DNA of 64,000 bases from JBFWRK01 sp050248955. Its GTDB lineage: Bacteria > Actinomycetota > Acidimicrobiia > Acidimicrobiales > Ilumatobacteraceae. Below, one piece after another: positions 17,193-25,642 of the stretch (within the stretch, counting starts at the first letter, position 1; each line of letters opens with the position of its first letter). The notes beneath the pieces were generated by a model, which did no database searches, was not told the DNA's origin, and saw only the letters and a list, made by a program, of their open reading frames with translations. The position numbers and the translations under genes were made by a program. The stretch lies in NCBI GenBank assembly GCA_050248955.1, contig JBFWRK010000001.1, positions 558,001 through 622,000 of the forward strand, given 5' to 3'.

Positions 17193-18794
17193 TCAGGTCG
17201 CGCTGCTCGCCTCGACGAGACGGCGGGCGATGACCTTCAGGCACAGCGTCTCGTCGGCGCCCTCGAAGATCGACAGCACCCGCGCATCGACGAACAGCCG
17301 GCTCACGGTGTACTCCTCGGCGTAGCCGTACCCGCCGTGGATCTGCATCGCCTCGCGCGTCACCCACTCGGCCGCCTTGCACACGTACGCCTTCACCATC
17401 GATGCCTCGACCGCTCCCTGGCCCTTCGCCATCAACGTCGCGACGGCGTACGCGAACTGCCGGGCGGCTTGGATGACCGTCGCCATGCGACCGAGCTTCA
17501 CCTGGGTCAGCTGGTACTCCATGATGTTGGCGCCGAAGACGTTGCGGTTCTGGGCGTGCTCGAGTGCAGCCTCGTACGCCGCCTGCATCACGCCGACCGC
17601 ACGAGCAGCGGTCTGCAGCCGCCCGTTCTCGAACCCACCCATCTGGTAGTAGAAGCCCATCCCGACGCCGGACTCCTCGCCGATCAGGTTCTCGGCCGGC
17701 ACCCACCAGGCGTCGAGCGCGACCTCGTACGAGTGCATGCCCCGATAGCCGATCGTGTCGATCGGGCGACCCTCCATCTTGCCGCCACCCGGCTGCGTGA
17801 ACTCGAAGCCGTGGGCGTCGCCGCGCGGCTTCGGCACGATGAACAGCGACAACCCGCGGTGCGCCTTCGAGCGGTCGGGATCGGTGCGGGCGAGCAACAT
17901 GAGCACATCGGCCCGGGCGCCGAAGGTGCACCACGTCTTCACGCCGTTGATCACGTATCCCGGCTCGCCGGCGGGACCGGCGGCCGGTGTCGCAGTGACC
18001 TTCAGGCCGGCAACGTCGGAGCCGTAGTCGGGCTCGGTCACGGCGACCGCGACCATGACCTCCGTCGAGGCGAGCTTCGGGAGCCAGTACTGCTTCTGCG
18101 CCTCGGTGCCACCCTTCACCAGCGCGCGCGTGAGGATCTCGGGTCGGGTGATGAGCGACCCGCCGATGCCGAGCGAACCGCGCGAGAGCTCCTCGGTCGC
18201 GATCACCATCGCCATGTACTCGCTGTCGCCGCCCTCGGAGAAGCCCTCGTACTCGGCCGGCACGGACAGGCCGAAGGCACCGATCTCGGCGAGCCCGGCG
18301 ATGATCGATTCGGGCACGTCGCCGTTCGTGCGGTGGACGTGCTCGGCGACCGGTTTGATCTCCTTCTCGGCGAACGAGCGGAACGTGTCCTGGACCATCT
18401 CGAACTCCGAGGAGAGGTGACGGGGGCCCGGCGTCGCGGCGAGGGAGGCGATGAACGTCGGGTCGCGGAACGTCTCGAGGAACGGGTGCGCCTCGCGCAG
18501 CGGAGCGACGTCGAGTCCCCACAACTGCTCGCGGCCGGCCACCTTCGTGATCAGGTCGTGGACGGCGTCGGCGATGAACGCGCAGGTGAGCCGGGCCTCC
18601 GTGTCGCCCTTCGCGGCGTAGTCGAGCATCGACCGGGCTGTCTCGACGGCGGACGCCGCGTGGGCGAGGTCGTAGGCGAGGACCTGGTGCTGATCGGGCC
18701 CGCCGATCTCGGCGAGGTGCCTGATCCCGCGTCCCACCACACGGTGGGCGAGATCGATGGCCTCGGCGGCGGCATGCAGGTCCGGAGCGGTCAT
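17193..18794 (-). CDS. Acyl-CoA dehydrogenase (FadE-like, long form)
   Basis: This 533-aa protein has a core with FAD and acyl-CoA motifs (VAVTEPDYGSDVAGLKVTA, YVINGVKTWCTFGARADVLMLLART, GYRGMHSYEVALDAWWVP, QIHGGYGYAEEYTVSRLFVDAR, IFEGADETLCLKVIARRL). It is about 150 residues longer than ordinary acyl-CoA dehydrogenases, owing to an N-terminal helical extension, as in some actinobacterial FadE proteins. It oxidises an acyl-CoA to the enoyl-CoA with electrons passed to ETF. It is transcribed divergently from the LOG gene. Confidence 0.93.
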   Translation of the reverse strand: MTAPDLHAAAEAIDLAHRVVGRGIRHLAEIGGPDQHQVLAYDLAHAASAVETARSMLDYAAKGDTEARLTCAFIADAVHDLITKVAGREQLWGLDVAPLREAHPFLETFRDPTFIASLAATPGPRHLSSEFEMVQDTFRSFAEKEIKPVAEHVHRTNGDVPESIIAGLAEIGAFGLSVPAEYEGFSEGGDSEYMAMVIATEELSRGSLGIGGSLITRPEILTRALVKGGTEAQKQYWLPKLASTEVMVAVAVTEPDYGSDVAGLKVTATPAAGPAGEPGYVINGVKTWCTFGARADVLMLLARTDPDRSKAHRGLSLFIVPKPRGDAHGFEFTQPGGGKMEGRPIDTIGYRGMHSYEVALDAWWVPAENLIGEESGVGMGFYYQMGGFENGRLQTAARAVGVMQAAYEAALEHAQNRNVFGANIMEYQLTQVKLGRMATVIQAARQFAYAVATLMAKGQGAVEASMVKAYVCKAAEWVTREAMQIHGGYGYAEEYTVSRLFVDARVLSIFEGADETLCLKVIARRLVEASSAT

Positions 18795-18893
18795 GGCCGG
18801 ATGCTACCGATGGGTAGCCGGAGGCTCGGAATCAGGCGATCGGCACCCGGATCGCATGACGGCGGCGTGCTGATTCTGTGACAGGGTTTCTCC

Positions 18894-19478
18894 GTGGCCA
18901 GTCGGATCGGTGTCTACATGGGTTCGAACAACGGCACGTCACCAGCGTTCGCCGATGCCGCCGAGCAGCTCGGTGCAGCGCTCGCCCGGCGGGGCATCGG
19001 GATGGTCTACGGGGGCGGGAACGTCGGGCTGATGGGCATCGCCGCCGACGCCGCGTTGGCAGCGGGAGGCGAGGTGATCGGCGTGATCACCGAGTTCCTC
19101 GTCGGCAAGGAGGTCGCCCATCCGTTGCTGAGCGAGCTGCGCATCACCGCGACGATGCACGAGCGCAAGGAGGTCATCGCTGATCTGTCGGACGGCTTCA
19201 TCGCGTTGCCCGGTGGGTTCGGCACGATCGACGAGATCGCCGAGATGCTCACCTGGGACCAGCTCGGGCTGCAGGGGAAGTCGATCGTGTTCCTCGACGT
19301 CGACGGGTACTGGGGGCCACTGCTCGCGATGTTCGACTGCGCGGTCGATGGTGGCTTCGTGCGCCCGGCCCATCGGGTGCTCGCACAGCGGGCGGTCTCC
19401 GTCGAGGAGGCCGTAGCGCTCGCCAGCGCGCCCGTCGGCGACGTGCCGCACAAGTGGATGGATCGAGATGCTCGCTGA
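18894..19478 (+). CDS. LOG-family protein (TIGR00730), nucleotide phosphoribohydrolase
   Basis: This 194-aa Rossmann-fold protein has the family's two signatures: VYGGGNVGLMGIAADAAL and the active-site PGGFGTIDEIAEMLTWDQLG. Family members hydrolyse cytokinin riboside monophosphates or AMP-like nucleotides to the base. The opening IGVYMGSNNGTSPAFADAAE is canonical. GTG start. Its end overlaps the next gene by 11 bases, so the two are co-translated. Confidence 0.93.
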   Translation: MASRIGVYMGSNNGTSPAFADAAEQLGAALARRGIGMVYGGGNVGLMGIAADAALAAGGEVIGVITEFLVGKEVAHPLLSELRITATMHERKEVIADLSDGFIALPGGFGTIDEIAEMLTWDQLGLQGKSIVFLDVDGYWGPLLAMFDCAVDGGFVRPAHRVLAQRAVSVEEAVALASAPVGDVPHKWMDRDAR

Positions 19479-20496
19479 GTCGGTCCACGAGCGGCCCTGG
19501 CCGGGAGCGGACTGGGACCATGCCGATATCTCGGACGCGGTCGACGCCGACCGTCTCGACACCCTGCTCGACCGATGCCTGGCAGGCACCGACGAGTTCG
19601 GGCTGACGCTCGCGCTGGTCGTCGTCCACGGCGGTCGAATCGTGCGCGAGCGCTACGGGCCGGATACCGGTGCCGACACCACGCTCATCTCGTGGTCGAT
19701 GGCGAAGAGCATCACCCACGCGCTCGTCGGGTTGCTCGTCGAGGACGGTCGGTTGGACCTCAGGGCGCCGGCGCCGATCGGCGCATGGGCGTACGACGAG
19801 CGCGCCTCGATCACGCTGCAACACCTGCTGGAGATGACGAGCGGGCTCGAGTTCGTCGAGGACTACGAAGACGCCGGTGTGTCGCACGTGATCGAGATGC
19901 TGTTCGGCAGCGGGAGCGACGACCATGCGGCGTATGCCTCCGCGTTCCCCGCGGTCGCCCCACCGGGCCGCGTCTGGAACTACTCGAGTGGCACGAGCAA
20001 CATCATCGCCAAGATCGCCGGTGACGCGATCGGCGGTGGCCGCGACGGCACGGAGAAGTACCTGCGCGAGCGGCTGTTCCGCCCGCTCGGCATGTCGAGC
20101 GCGAGTGTGAAGTTCGACACGGCCGGCACGTTCGTCGGCTCGTCCTACGTGTACGCGACGGCGCGCGACTTCGCCCGCTTCGGGTACCTCTACCTCCGCG
20201 ACGGGTGGTGGGATGGGCGACGGCTGCTCCCCGCCGGCTGGGTCGACCACGCCGCGACACCGGTGCCGGCGCCGATCCCGGACGACGAGCGGCATGGCTA
20301 CGGGGCGCACTGGTGGTTGTGGCGGCGGGATCCCCGGACGCTCGCCGCGCTCGGCTACGAGGGTCAGCGGACGATCGTGCCGCGCGACCGTGATCTCGTC
20401 GTCGTTCGGCTGGGGACGTCTGCGGCCGAGCGCTACCCGGCGCTCGACGGTGTGCTCGACGAGATCGTGCGCTGCTTCCCGACGGCGGCAGGCTGA
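19468..20496 (+). CDS. Serine hydrolase of the class C beta-lactamase/esterase family
   Basis: This 342-aa protein has the SxxK catalytic motif in WSMAKSITHALVGLL and a YSSGTSN tyrosine motif. ARDFARFGYLYLRDGWWDG and HGYGAHWWLW follow, as in 6-aminohexanoate-dimer-hydrolase and EstB-like enzymes. No signal peptide is seen, so it is probably cytoplasmic, unlike secreted beta-lactamases. It overlaps the LOG gene. The substrate (an amide or ester) is unknown. Confidence 0.87.
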   Translation: MLAESVHERPWPGADWDHADISDAVDADRLDTLLDRCLAGTDEFGLTLALVVVHGGRIVRERYGPDTGADTTLISWSMAKSITHALVGLLVEDGRLDLRAPAPIGAWAYDERASITLQHLLEMTSGLEFVEDYEDAGVSHVIEMLFGSGSDDHAAYASAFPAVAPPGRVWNYSSGTSNIIAKIAGDAIGGGRDGTEKYLRERLFRPLGMSSASVKFDTAGTFVGSSYVYATARDFARFGYLYLRDGWWDGRRLLPAGWVDHAATPVPAPIPDDERHGYGAHWWLWRRDPRTLAALGYEGQRTIVPRDRDLVVVRLGTSAAERYPALDGVLDEIVRCFPTAAG

Positions 20497-20550
20497 GCGC
20501 GCTCGCGTCGAACGCCCGTCGAGCCAAGCGTCGGGCCAAGCGTCGAGCGA

Positions 20551-21351
20551 TCAGACCTCGGGTTCGTCGCCGGCGAACGATCGTTCGAGCTCGTCGATCG
20601 ACGGCACCGGTGTGCCCCAGCGGTGCATGCCCGCTTCGATCCGGCGGTTCACCGTCTCCACGGCGACCACGCGCGCCAGCCGCTTCTGCTCACCGGCGAT
20701 CACGTCCCACGGCGCGAGCTCGTGCTCGGTGCGGGCGAACATGTCCTCCGCCGCGGCCTCGTACTCGCGGTTGCGCTTGCGGTTGCGCCAGTCCTCGTCG
20801 GTCAGCTTCCAACGCTTCAGCGGATCGGCGAGGCGCTCCTCGAACCGGCGCAGCTGCTCGTCGTCGCTGATGTGCAGCCAGAGCTTCACGATGACCATGC
20901 CCTCGAGCACGAGCGTGCGCTCGAACTGCACGATCTCCTCGTACGCGCGTCCCCACTGCTCGGTGGTCGCGTAGCCCTCGAGGCGCTCGACGAGCACGCG
21001 CCCGTACCAGCTCCGGTCGAACACGGCCATGCCGCCGAGTCCCGGGAGCTCACGGTAGAACCGCCAGAGGAAGTGGTGCCGCTTCTCGTCGAACGACGGC
21101 GCGGAGAACGTGGACACGCGGTAGTGCCGCGGATCGAGGCGGTGGACGAGCTGGCGGATCGCCCCGCCCTTGCCGGAGGCATCAGGACCTTCGAGCACGA
21201 CGAGCAGTCCCGGTCCGAGCTCGCCCGCGCCGAGCTGCCCCCCGAGGTGGAGCCGGAGCTGGATCAACCGCCGCTGCGCCGCCTCGAGGCGTTGCTCGTA
21301 CTCCCGACTGCGGAGGCGTTCCCCCAGGTCGACCTCGTCCAGGCGCCCCAT
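20551..21351 (-). CDS. ppk2: Polyphosphate kinase 2
   Basis: This 266-aa P-loop kinase has Walker A VVLEGPDASGKGGAI, the PPK2 lid and core motifs (PRHYRVSTFSAPSFDEKRHHF, YRELPGLGGMAVFDRSWYG, RVLVERLEGY) and the C-terminal SDDEQLRRFEERLADPLKRWKL. It transfers phosphate between polyphosphate and nucleoside mono- or diphosphates; class cannot be fixed by eye. The start at 21351 (MGRLDEVDLGERLR) precedes the helical N-terminus. The 288 bp upstream hold no gene. Confidence 0.93.
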   Translation of the reverse strand: MGRLDEVDLGERLRSREYEQRLEAAQRRLIQLRLHLGGQLGAGELGPGLLVVLEGPDASGKGGAIRQLVHRLDPRHYRVSTFSAPSFDEKRHHFLWRFYRELPGLGGMAVFDRSWYGRVLVERLEGYATTEQWGRAYEEIVQFERTLVLEGMVIVKLWLHISDDEQLRRFEERLADPLKRWKLTDEDWRNRKRNREYEAAAEDMFARTEHELAPWDVIAGEQKRLARVVAVETVNRRIEAGMHRWGTPVPSIDELERSFAGDEPEV

Positions 21352-21639
21352 CGGCCCGGATGCTACCGCCGTGCCCGACCTCGCTCCGGGGCAGCGCGCG
21401 GAGAATGGACGGCGCGGCGAGGACGCGCCGGTAACCTTGACCGTTCCGGGACCGGTGAGGCCGACGATTCGAGCGAGTCGTCCCGCGCTCATCAGGGATC
21501 GTGCACGGCGCCCGGCTCAGCCGTGCAGGGCAGTGTGGATGAGGTGACGATGCGAGATCAGCAGGACCGAGCGTCCGAGATCGTCGTCGCGGGCGCAAGG
21601 CGGTCGACGCCCACAGACGAGATCGGCTAGCAAGGACCC

Positions 21640-22854
21640 ATGGGCGACGCACGCACCTCCTCGACGCCGGTCCCGGTGACCGTCGCTCCGAGCGAGCGAT
21701 CGCGCGTCCCGTGGCCGGTGGTCAAGGGCACCCTGAAGGTCATGATCATGCTCTTCGGGGTGTGGTTCTTCGTGCTCCCGCTGATCCCGGGGTTCCGCAA
21801 GGCGTGGAGCGACCTCAGCGATCTCAACCCGTTCCTCATCGGGGTCGGCTTCGCGCTCGAGATCTTCGCGCTCCTCTGCTACTCGTTGATGACCCGGGCC
21901 GCGCTCCCGCCGACCCATGTCTCGCTCGCTCGGCTCTTCCGCATCCAGCTGTCGACGAAGTCCGTGTCGAACGTGATGCCAGCGGGCAGCGCGGCCGGCT
22001 CCGCGCTCGGGTATCGGCTGATGACGTTGTCCGGCATCGGTGGTCCCGAGGCCGGGTTCGCGCTCGCGACCGTCGGGCTCGGATCGGCAGTGGTGCTCAA
22101 CATGTTGCTGCTGGTCACCTTGATGATCTCGATCCCGCTGCACGGCGTGAACGACTTCTACGGCGTGGCTGCGCTCGTCGGGGTCGTGCTCAGCGGCTTC
22201 GTGGCGTTGATCGTGCTCGGCCTCGTGCGCGGCCAGGCGCGGGCCGAGCACATCGTCCGCGGCGCCGCACGGCGCCTGCACTTCGATCCCGACCGTGCGG
22301 TCATCGTCATCCGTCGGGTGGTCGAGCGACTCCGCGAGCTCGTGCTCGATCGCAGGCTGCTCGGCCGGGTTGCCGTCTGGGCGTTGTCGAACTGGCTGCT
22401 CGACGCCGCCGCGCTCTGGGTGTTCCTGCGGGCGTTCGACGCGAGCCTGCCGATCGACGGCCTGATCATCGCGTTCTGCCTCGCCAACGTGCTCGCCGTC
22501 ATCCCGATCACCCCGGGTGGCCTGGGCATCGTCGAGACCGCGCTGATCCCCACGCTCACCGTGTTCGGTGCCACCCGGAGCCAGGCGATCCTCGGTGTGG
22601 CGGCGTACCGGTTCGCGCAGTTCTGGTTCCCGATGATGCTGGGCGGCCTCACCTACCTCTCGCTCCGTGTCGGGCCGTGGTCGATCGCCAACCGCGACGC
22701 GCTCAAGCGGCTCCGCGACGTGGCGCACGACGCCACCACCGACGACACGAGCGGCATCGAATGGGCCGAGCAGTTCGGCCGTCGCGGCGACCGTGACGAC
22801 ACCGCGTCGACCGGGGGCACCCAACGGCCGTCCGGGTCGAGTCCGACGGCATGA
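21640..22854 (+). CDS. LPG-synthase transmembrane-domain (flippase-like, UPF0104) protein
   Basis: This 404-aa integral membrane protein has about eight helices, with the family signatures LSTKSVSNVMPAGSAAGSALGYRL and NVLAVIPITPGGLGIVETALIPTL. The domain is shared with MprF, which flips lysyl-phosphatidylglycerol; stand-alone versions are thought to move lipids or glycolipids. The soluble C-terminal tail is charged. It precedes mutY on the same strand with a 70-bp gap. Confidence 0.9.
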   Translation: MGDARTSSTPVPVTVAPSERSRVPWPVVKGTLKVMIMLFGVWFFVLPLIPGFRKAWSDLSDLNPFLIGVGFALEIFALLCYSLMTRAALPPTHVSLARLFRIQLSTKSVSNVMPAGSAAGSALGYRLMTLSGIGGPEAGFALATVGLGSAVVLNMLLLVTLMISIPLHGVNDFYGVAALVGVVLSGFVALIVLGLVRGQARAEHIVRGAARRLHFDPDRAVIVIRRVVERLRELVLDRRLLGRVAVWALSNWLLDAAALWVFLRAFDASLPIDGLIIAFCLANVLAVIPITPGGLGIVETALIPTLTVFGATRSQAILGVAAYRFAQFWFPMMLGGLTYLSLRVGPWSIANRDALKRLRDVAHDATTDDTSGIEWAEQFGRRGDRDDTASTGGTQRPSGSSPTA

Positions 22855-22924
22855 CGATCGACGAGCCCGCCTCCGCACGCTCCCTGGAGCAGACCTGACC
22901 GCACGGGCCGATCGGACGTCGGAC

Positions 22925-23788
22925 GTGGCCGGCAGCGCTGATGGCCGGCTCGTCGGTGACGTGCTGGCGTGGGGCGTGCCTCGCCTGCGTGACCTGCCAT
23001 GGCGGCGGACGCGTGATCCGTGGGCGATCGTCGTGTCCGAGGTGATGCTCCAGCAGACCCAGGTCACTCGCGTCGAGCCGAGGTGGGCGGCGTTCATGGC
23101 CGCGTACCCGACGCCGGCGGACTGCGCAAGGGTGCCGCTCGGCGACGTGCTCCGCCGCTGGGAGGGGCTCGGTTACCCGCGGCGGGCGCGCAACCTCCAC
23201 GCCACCGCGACGGAGGTCGTCGCGCGGTACGACGGGCAGTTGCCGAGCGACCTCGACGCGCTGCTCGCGTTGCCCGGCATCGGCGCGTACACCGCCCGCG
23301 CGGTGCGGGCATTCGCATTCGGCCTCGACGCGGCGATCGTCGACACGAACGTCGCCAGGGTGCTCGCCCGCACCTCGGGTCGCCGGCTCACGGCGAAGGG
23401 GGTCCAGCGCCGAGCCGACGAACTCGCCCCGACCGGTGAAGCATGGGTGTGGAACCAGGTCATGCTCGATCTCGGGGCGACCGTCTGCGTGGCCCGATCA
23501 CCGAGGTGCGGTGAGTGCCCGATCGCGGCCTCCTGTGCCTGGGCGCGCACGGGATGTCCCGAACCCGATCCTGCCGTCGGGTCGGCCGGCGTCAGTGGTT
23601 CCCAGGCGCGATTCGAGGGCTCCGACCGCCAGTTGCGCGGCACGCTGCTGCGAGCCGTGGTGCGCGGCCGGCTCCACGAGTACGTCGAGTCGGCAGACGG
23701 TGATCGAGCGCGGGTGGAGCGGGTGCTCGCCGGCCTCGTCGCCGACGGGCTGGTGGTGCGCCGCGGCGAGACGCATCACCTCCCGTGA
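22925..23788 (+). CDS. mutY: A/G-specific adenine glycosylase MutY
   Basis: This base-excision repair enzyme removes adenine opposite 8-oxoguanine. The 287-aa frame has the catalytic Glu in VVSEVMLQQTQVTRVEPRW, the helix-hairpin-helix LPGIGAYTARAV followed by catalytic VDTNVARVL, and the 4Fe-4S motif C-x6-C-x2-C-x5-C (CVARSPRCGECPIAASC). The C-terminal region is short and ends VRRGETHHLP; a full NUDIX-like recognition domain is not apparent. The start is set at GTG 22925, but upstream alternative codons are possible. Confidence 0.92.
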   Translation: MAGSADGRLVGDVLAWGVPRLRDLPWRRTRDPWAIVVSEVMLQQTQVTRVEPRWAAFMAAYPTPADCARVPLGDVLRRWEGLGYPRRARNLHATATEVVARYDGQLPSDLDALLALPGIGAYTARAVRAFAFGLDAAIVDTNVARVLARTSGRRLTAKGVQRRADELAPTGEAWVWNQVMLDLGATVCVARSPRCGECPIAASCAWARTGCPEPDPAVGSAGVSGSQARFEGSDRQLRGTLLRAVVRGRLHEYVESADGDRARVERVLAGLVADGLVVRRGETHHLP

Positions 23789-23794
23789 CCGGGC

Positions 23795-25642
23795 TCAGCC
23801 GTCGACGAAGGTGCCGCTGAGATCGGCGACGACGTGGCTCGGCCACGAGGCGCCGATGCACACCGACCCCGCCGAGCCCGCCGGTGCGACGGCGACGACG
23901 TTCCCGGTGATCTCACCCGGCACGAAGTTCAGGATCGCGGTGTCCGTGGCGACGCCGCAGCCGGCTGCCCGGAGGAACCCGGGACGGGTCGGGCGGTCGG
24001 CGACGATGTTGAGCAGCACCGGTCCGGCCGAGGCGATGGACGACGAGTCCGGCGCCGCGCCGGAGCGGGTGTCGAGCACGCGTGTCGGCGTCTGCGAGCG
24101 GTACAGCAGTCCGGAGCCGCCGAACCATCCCTGTACGTCGAGTACGAGGTCCGTGCCCATCGAGGAGTGCGCGCACACCGACCCGTCGGGTCCGAGTCCG
24201 ACGATCGTCGCGGCGCCGGTGTCCCGCTTGGCGATCGTGCTCAGCGTCGACGTGCGGACCGTGCCGTCACACGGTCCGGGGTAGAGGGACACGAAGCCGG
24301 CCACGTCCGGCTGCACGGCGGTCACGTTGACGAGCACGGCCGTGGTGTCGCCGGGCACCTCGCCGCGACCTGCGATCGGCACCGTGGTCGGCACGTGGCT
24401 CACGCGCCGGCCGGTGACCGTCGCGATGATCGGTGATCCGCCACGCGTGTCCACGAACCGCGCCGGAGTGATCGCGGTGAAGCGGCTGCCGGTGGGTCCG
24501 ACGGACCCGAGCACGTCCACGACGAGATCGGTGGAGACCGAGCTGAAGGCGCACACCGTGCCGCTACCGAGCGCGGTGATCGCGAGGTTCGCCGTCGTCC
24601 GCCCGGTGACGAAGTTGACCGTGGCAGCGAGCGGTGGTGCCTGCGAGCACGGCCCGGGGTACACGCTCAGGAAGCCGTCCTTGCACGGGTCGACCGCTGT
24701 GACCGTCGCGATGACTGCGCTGGCATCGCCATCGATCGCTCCGCCGACCGGCACCTCGACGGCGCGGCCGGCAGCGAGCATGCCGTCGGCCCCGCCGAGG
24801 TCGGGCTCGCGCGTGTCGAGCACGCGCACCGGCCGGATCGATTCGAAGGCGTGGGCGGGCCCGACCGTCGGTTCGCGCTCGACCGGCGCGCTGCTCGCGA
24901 CACCGGTGTTCGCCGCGGTGCAGCGTCCGACGTCGAGCGCGCCGAGCTCGGCCACGATGAACTGCGCCAACGCCCGTGAACCCGCAGGGGTCAGGTGGAT
25001 GCCGTCGGAGTAGAACCACTCGGCGCGCGTCGAGCTGTGCGCGTTCCAATCGGCGAGGTAGAGCGACGGGTACTTCGCGGCAGCGTCACGGAGGACGTCG
25101 TTGTGACGGGCGAACGTGGCGGCGTTGCTGATGCCGCTCGGTCCGACGTAGGGCACGTGCTCGCGAAACGTGAGGAACACGACACGAGCGACGCCCTGCG
25201 CCATTGCCTCGGACATGAGCGCGTCGACGGCCGAGGGGATCGAGTAGTCGTCGTAACCCGCCATCACCACCATCGCCTCGCCGAGGCTGCCGCGGTACGT
25301 CGTCGAGATCAGGGGCAGCACGCTCACCGGGACCGAGCCGAAGCGGCCGCGGCAGCTCGGGTTGACGAGGCGACGGCAGGACTCCGCATCCCACAGCAGG
25401 TCGTAGCCGGCCCGAACCACGTCCTTGTCGCTCTCGTTCATCGCCATCATCGTCGAGTCGCCGAGCAGGCTCACCCGGGGCTTCGCCGTCGTCGCCGGCG
25501 CTGCCGCTGCAGAGGGCGTGGCGATCGAGGAGATCGCGCTGATCCCGGTGGCGGGCGCAACCGCGGGCCCGGCGACGAACGCGGCGATCGCCAGGCACGC
25601 CGAGCGGCGGAGGAGTGAGGTTCGTGTCACGACGTGATCCAT
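23795..25642 (-). CDS. Secreted SGNH-hydrolase with three surface repeats (paralogue 1)
   Basis: This 615-aa protein has a signal peptide (ACLAIAAFVAGPAVAPATG) and an SGNH-like esterase domain with block I LLGDSTMMAM, AGYDDYS and block V SDGIHLTPAGSRALA. Three repeats of about 120 aa follow, each opening with (R/F)VLDTR or FVDTR, containing GFLSVYPGPC and closing TDLVVDVLG or VLDVQGWFG. The repeats each hold a Cys pair likely to form a disulphide outside the cell. It is the second gene of a tandem paralogous pair. The start is ATG 25642 or GTG 25630, which would give a 4-base GTGA overlap. Confidence 0.85.
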   Translation of the reverse strand: MDHVVTRTSLLRRSACLAIAAFVAGPAVAPATGISAISSIATPSAAAAPATTAKPRVSLLGDSTMMAMNESDKDVVRAGYDLLWDAESCRRLVNPSCRGRFGSVPVSVLPLISTTYRGSLGEAMVVMAGYDDYSIPSAVDALMSEAMAQGVARVVFLTFREHVPYVGPSGISNAATFARHNDVLRDAAAKYPSLYLADWNAHSSTRAEWFYSDGIHLTPAGSRALAQFIVAELGALDVGRCTAANTGVASSAPVEREPTVGPAHAFESIRPVRVLDTREPDLGGADGMLAAGRAVEVPVGGAIDGDASAVIATVTAVDPCKDGFLSVYPGPCSQAPPLAATVNFVTGRTTANLAITALGSGTVCAFSSVSTDLVVDVLGSVGPTGSRFTAITPARFVDTRGGSPIIATVTGRRVSHVPTTVPIAGRGEVPGDTTAVLVNVTAVQPDVAGFVSLYPGPCDGTVRTSTLSTIAKRDTGAATIVGLGPDGSVCAHSSMGTDLVLDVQGWFGGSGLLYRSQTPTRVLDTRSGAAPDSSSIASAGPVLLNIVADRPTRPGFLRAAGCGVATDTAILNFVPGEITGNVVAVAPAGSAGSVCIGASWPSHVVADLSGTFVDG